From: Candidatus Hydrogenedentota bacterium
GTDB lineage: Bacteria > Hydrogenedentota > Hydrogenedentia > Hydrogenedentales > SLHB01
Assembly: GCA_013359265.1 (NCBI GenBank)
Contig: JABWCD010000017.1
Location: 1 to 64,000, forward strand
Length of the DNA stretch: 64,000 nt
Direction of reading: 5' to 3'
Under the pieces are notes generated by a model that worked only from the letters and a program-made list of their open reading frames with translations, had not been told where the DNA came from and made no database searches. How positions within the stretch are numbered: position 1 is the first letter of the stretch; each line of letters opens with the position of its first letter. Of the stretch, positions 63,440 to 64,000 are shown one piece after another. A program made the position numbers and the translations under genes.

Positions 63440-64000
63440 TTATGGCAATTCGCGAATGCGCAGATTCTTGAACTCGATCGGCGAACCTTCGGATTCCAAC
63501 GCAAGATAGCCCGTGCTCGGCGTCGTGTTGGTGCCGCCCGAAACCTCTTCGCCGTTCACCCACAACCGCACTTCGCCGTTGATCGCCCGCACGTAATAGT
63601 GGTTCCATTCCCCGGCGCCTTTCGCCAGTTCCTTGCGCGGAAAACTGCGCGAACCATCCGGCGATAGCGGCGGAAACGGCGTCATCTTCGTATTGCCCAC
63701 CGGGAACACGTCGCCATTGGTGGAAAACCAGTCGCCCTTCTTGCCGGTTTCTTTCTCGTATTTCTCTTTGTACCCGTGATCGAGTACCTGGACTTCCACG
63801 CCGTGCGGCAGCTTGTTCGGCGGCAGGTCCTTCAGCGATTCGTCCGTCACCCACACAAAAACGCCGGAGTTGCCCGCCGATTTCAGGTGACGCCATTGGA
63901 CAACCAACTCAAAATTGGTGACTTTGTTTTTCGTTCGCATGACGCCCACCGGCGTGCCGGTACATTGAATCATGCCGTCCTTGAACGACCATGTGTCCGG
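63440..64000 (-). CDS. DUF1080 protein (3-keto-disaccharide hydrolase-like), cut by the right edge
   Basis: At least 187 residues of a concanavalin-like beta-sandwich with FELVVQWRH, SGVFVW, GVEVQVLDHG, WNHYYVRAINGEVRLWVNG and the end SPIEFKNLRIREL, the family pattern of DUF1080. Members have been linked to 3-keto-glycoside breakdown. The frame stays open past 64000 (about ten codons beyond the first in-window Met), so the start lies outside. It is followed by the PlsC-like gene on the same strand. Confidence 0.88.
   Translation of the reverse strand, partial: PDTWSFKDGMIQCTGTPVGVMRTKNKVTNFELVVQWRHLKSAGNSGVFVWVTDESLKDLPPNKLPHGVEVQVLDHGYKEKYEKETGKKGDWFSTNGDVFPVGNTKMTPFPPLSPDGSRSFPRKELAKGAGEWNHYYVRAINGEVRLWVNGEEVSGGTNTTPSTGYLALESEGSPIEFKNLRIRELP

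Noticed and set aside
63417-63896. Extension of the PlsC-like protein back to 63896
   Set aside because: This stretch is the other-frame shadow of the DUF1080 gene, which has clear family motifs.
1-64000. tRNA or rRNA genes
   Set aside because: No T-loop GTTCGAATC-type motif in a cloverleaf context and no rRNA-like stretch was recognised by eye.

Overview
This is a high-GC, densely coded bacterial chromosome segment, probably from a Gram-negative-type member of the Planctomycetota/Hydrogenedentota neighbourhood. That placement is inferred from style, not from a marker gene. The clues are a DUF1080 protein, a sigma factor fused to extracytoplasmic carboxypeptidase-regulatory-like domains, a secreted TIM-barrel-like putative hydrolase, a mono-heme cytochrome, and dispersed non-coding repeats of kinds common in such genomes. 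No rRNA, tRNA or CRISPR array was seen.

Layout. 0-3.1 kb: a terminase-like protein on the minus strand in which small-subunit-like and large-subunit parts are joined through a 9-nt minisatellite, with a composite inverted repeat just after its stop. 3.6-6.8 kb: a visibly lower-GC two-gene operon (sugar-nucleotidyltransferase with beta-helix tail, radical SAM/SPASM protein with an N-terminal PLD-like domain), bounded on the right by a perfect 17-bp inverted repeat and a broken DUF4143 ATPase remnant. 7.9-12.2 kb: DhnA-type aldolase, diacylglycerol-kinase-like lipid kinase, and an HDOD-pseudokinase-receiver hybrid.

12.3-38.9 kb is a surface-glycan region: two tandem GT-C transferases, another large membrane protein, five YfhO-family proteins, an AftB/ZomB-like GT-C protein, an SGNH hydrolase, three tandem acyltransferase-3 proteins, a polyprenyl-phosphate-sugar synthase (GT2) and a heparinase-like lyase. 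By analogy with the CsbB-GtcA-YfhO pathway of Firmicutes, GT2 would charge a lipid carrier, YfhO/GT-C proteins would transfer the sugar outside the membrane, and AT3/SGNH proteins would add or remove acyl groups. No GtcA-like flippase is visible.

39-46.3 kb holds signalling genes: the membrane-tethered ECF sigma fusion, a VapBC module with an operator over its -10 box, a DUF4097/sigma/putative anti-sigma operon, and a zinc-ribbon protein with an acidic tail, which has a clear promoter and terminator. 46.3-52.9 kb: another GT-C protein and a complete branched-chain amino-acid type ABC transporter (livKHMGF, minus strand) whose LivG carries a roughly 100-residue hydrophobic insertion. 53-57 kb: a coupled polytopic membrane protein and CgeB-like glycosyltransferase. 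57-64 kb: a second VapBC with a probably leaderless antitoxin, a membrane-embedded M28 peptidase, a mono-heme cytochrome, a putative glycoside hydrolase, a PlsC-like acyltransferase and a DUF1080 protein that runs off the right edge.

Coordinates are read from the sequence. Start codons were chosen by ribosome-binding site, overlap and family length where possible. Domain names rest on recognised motifs, not on database searches.
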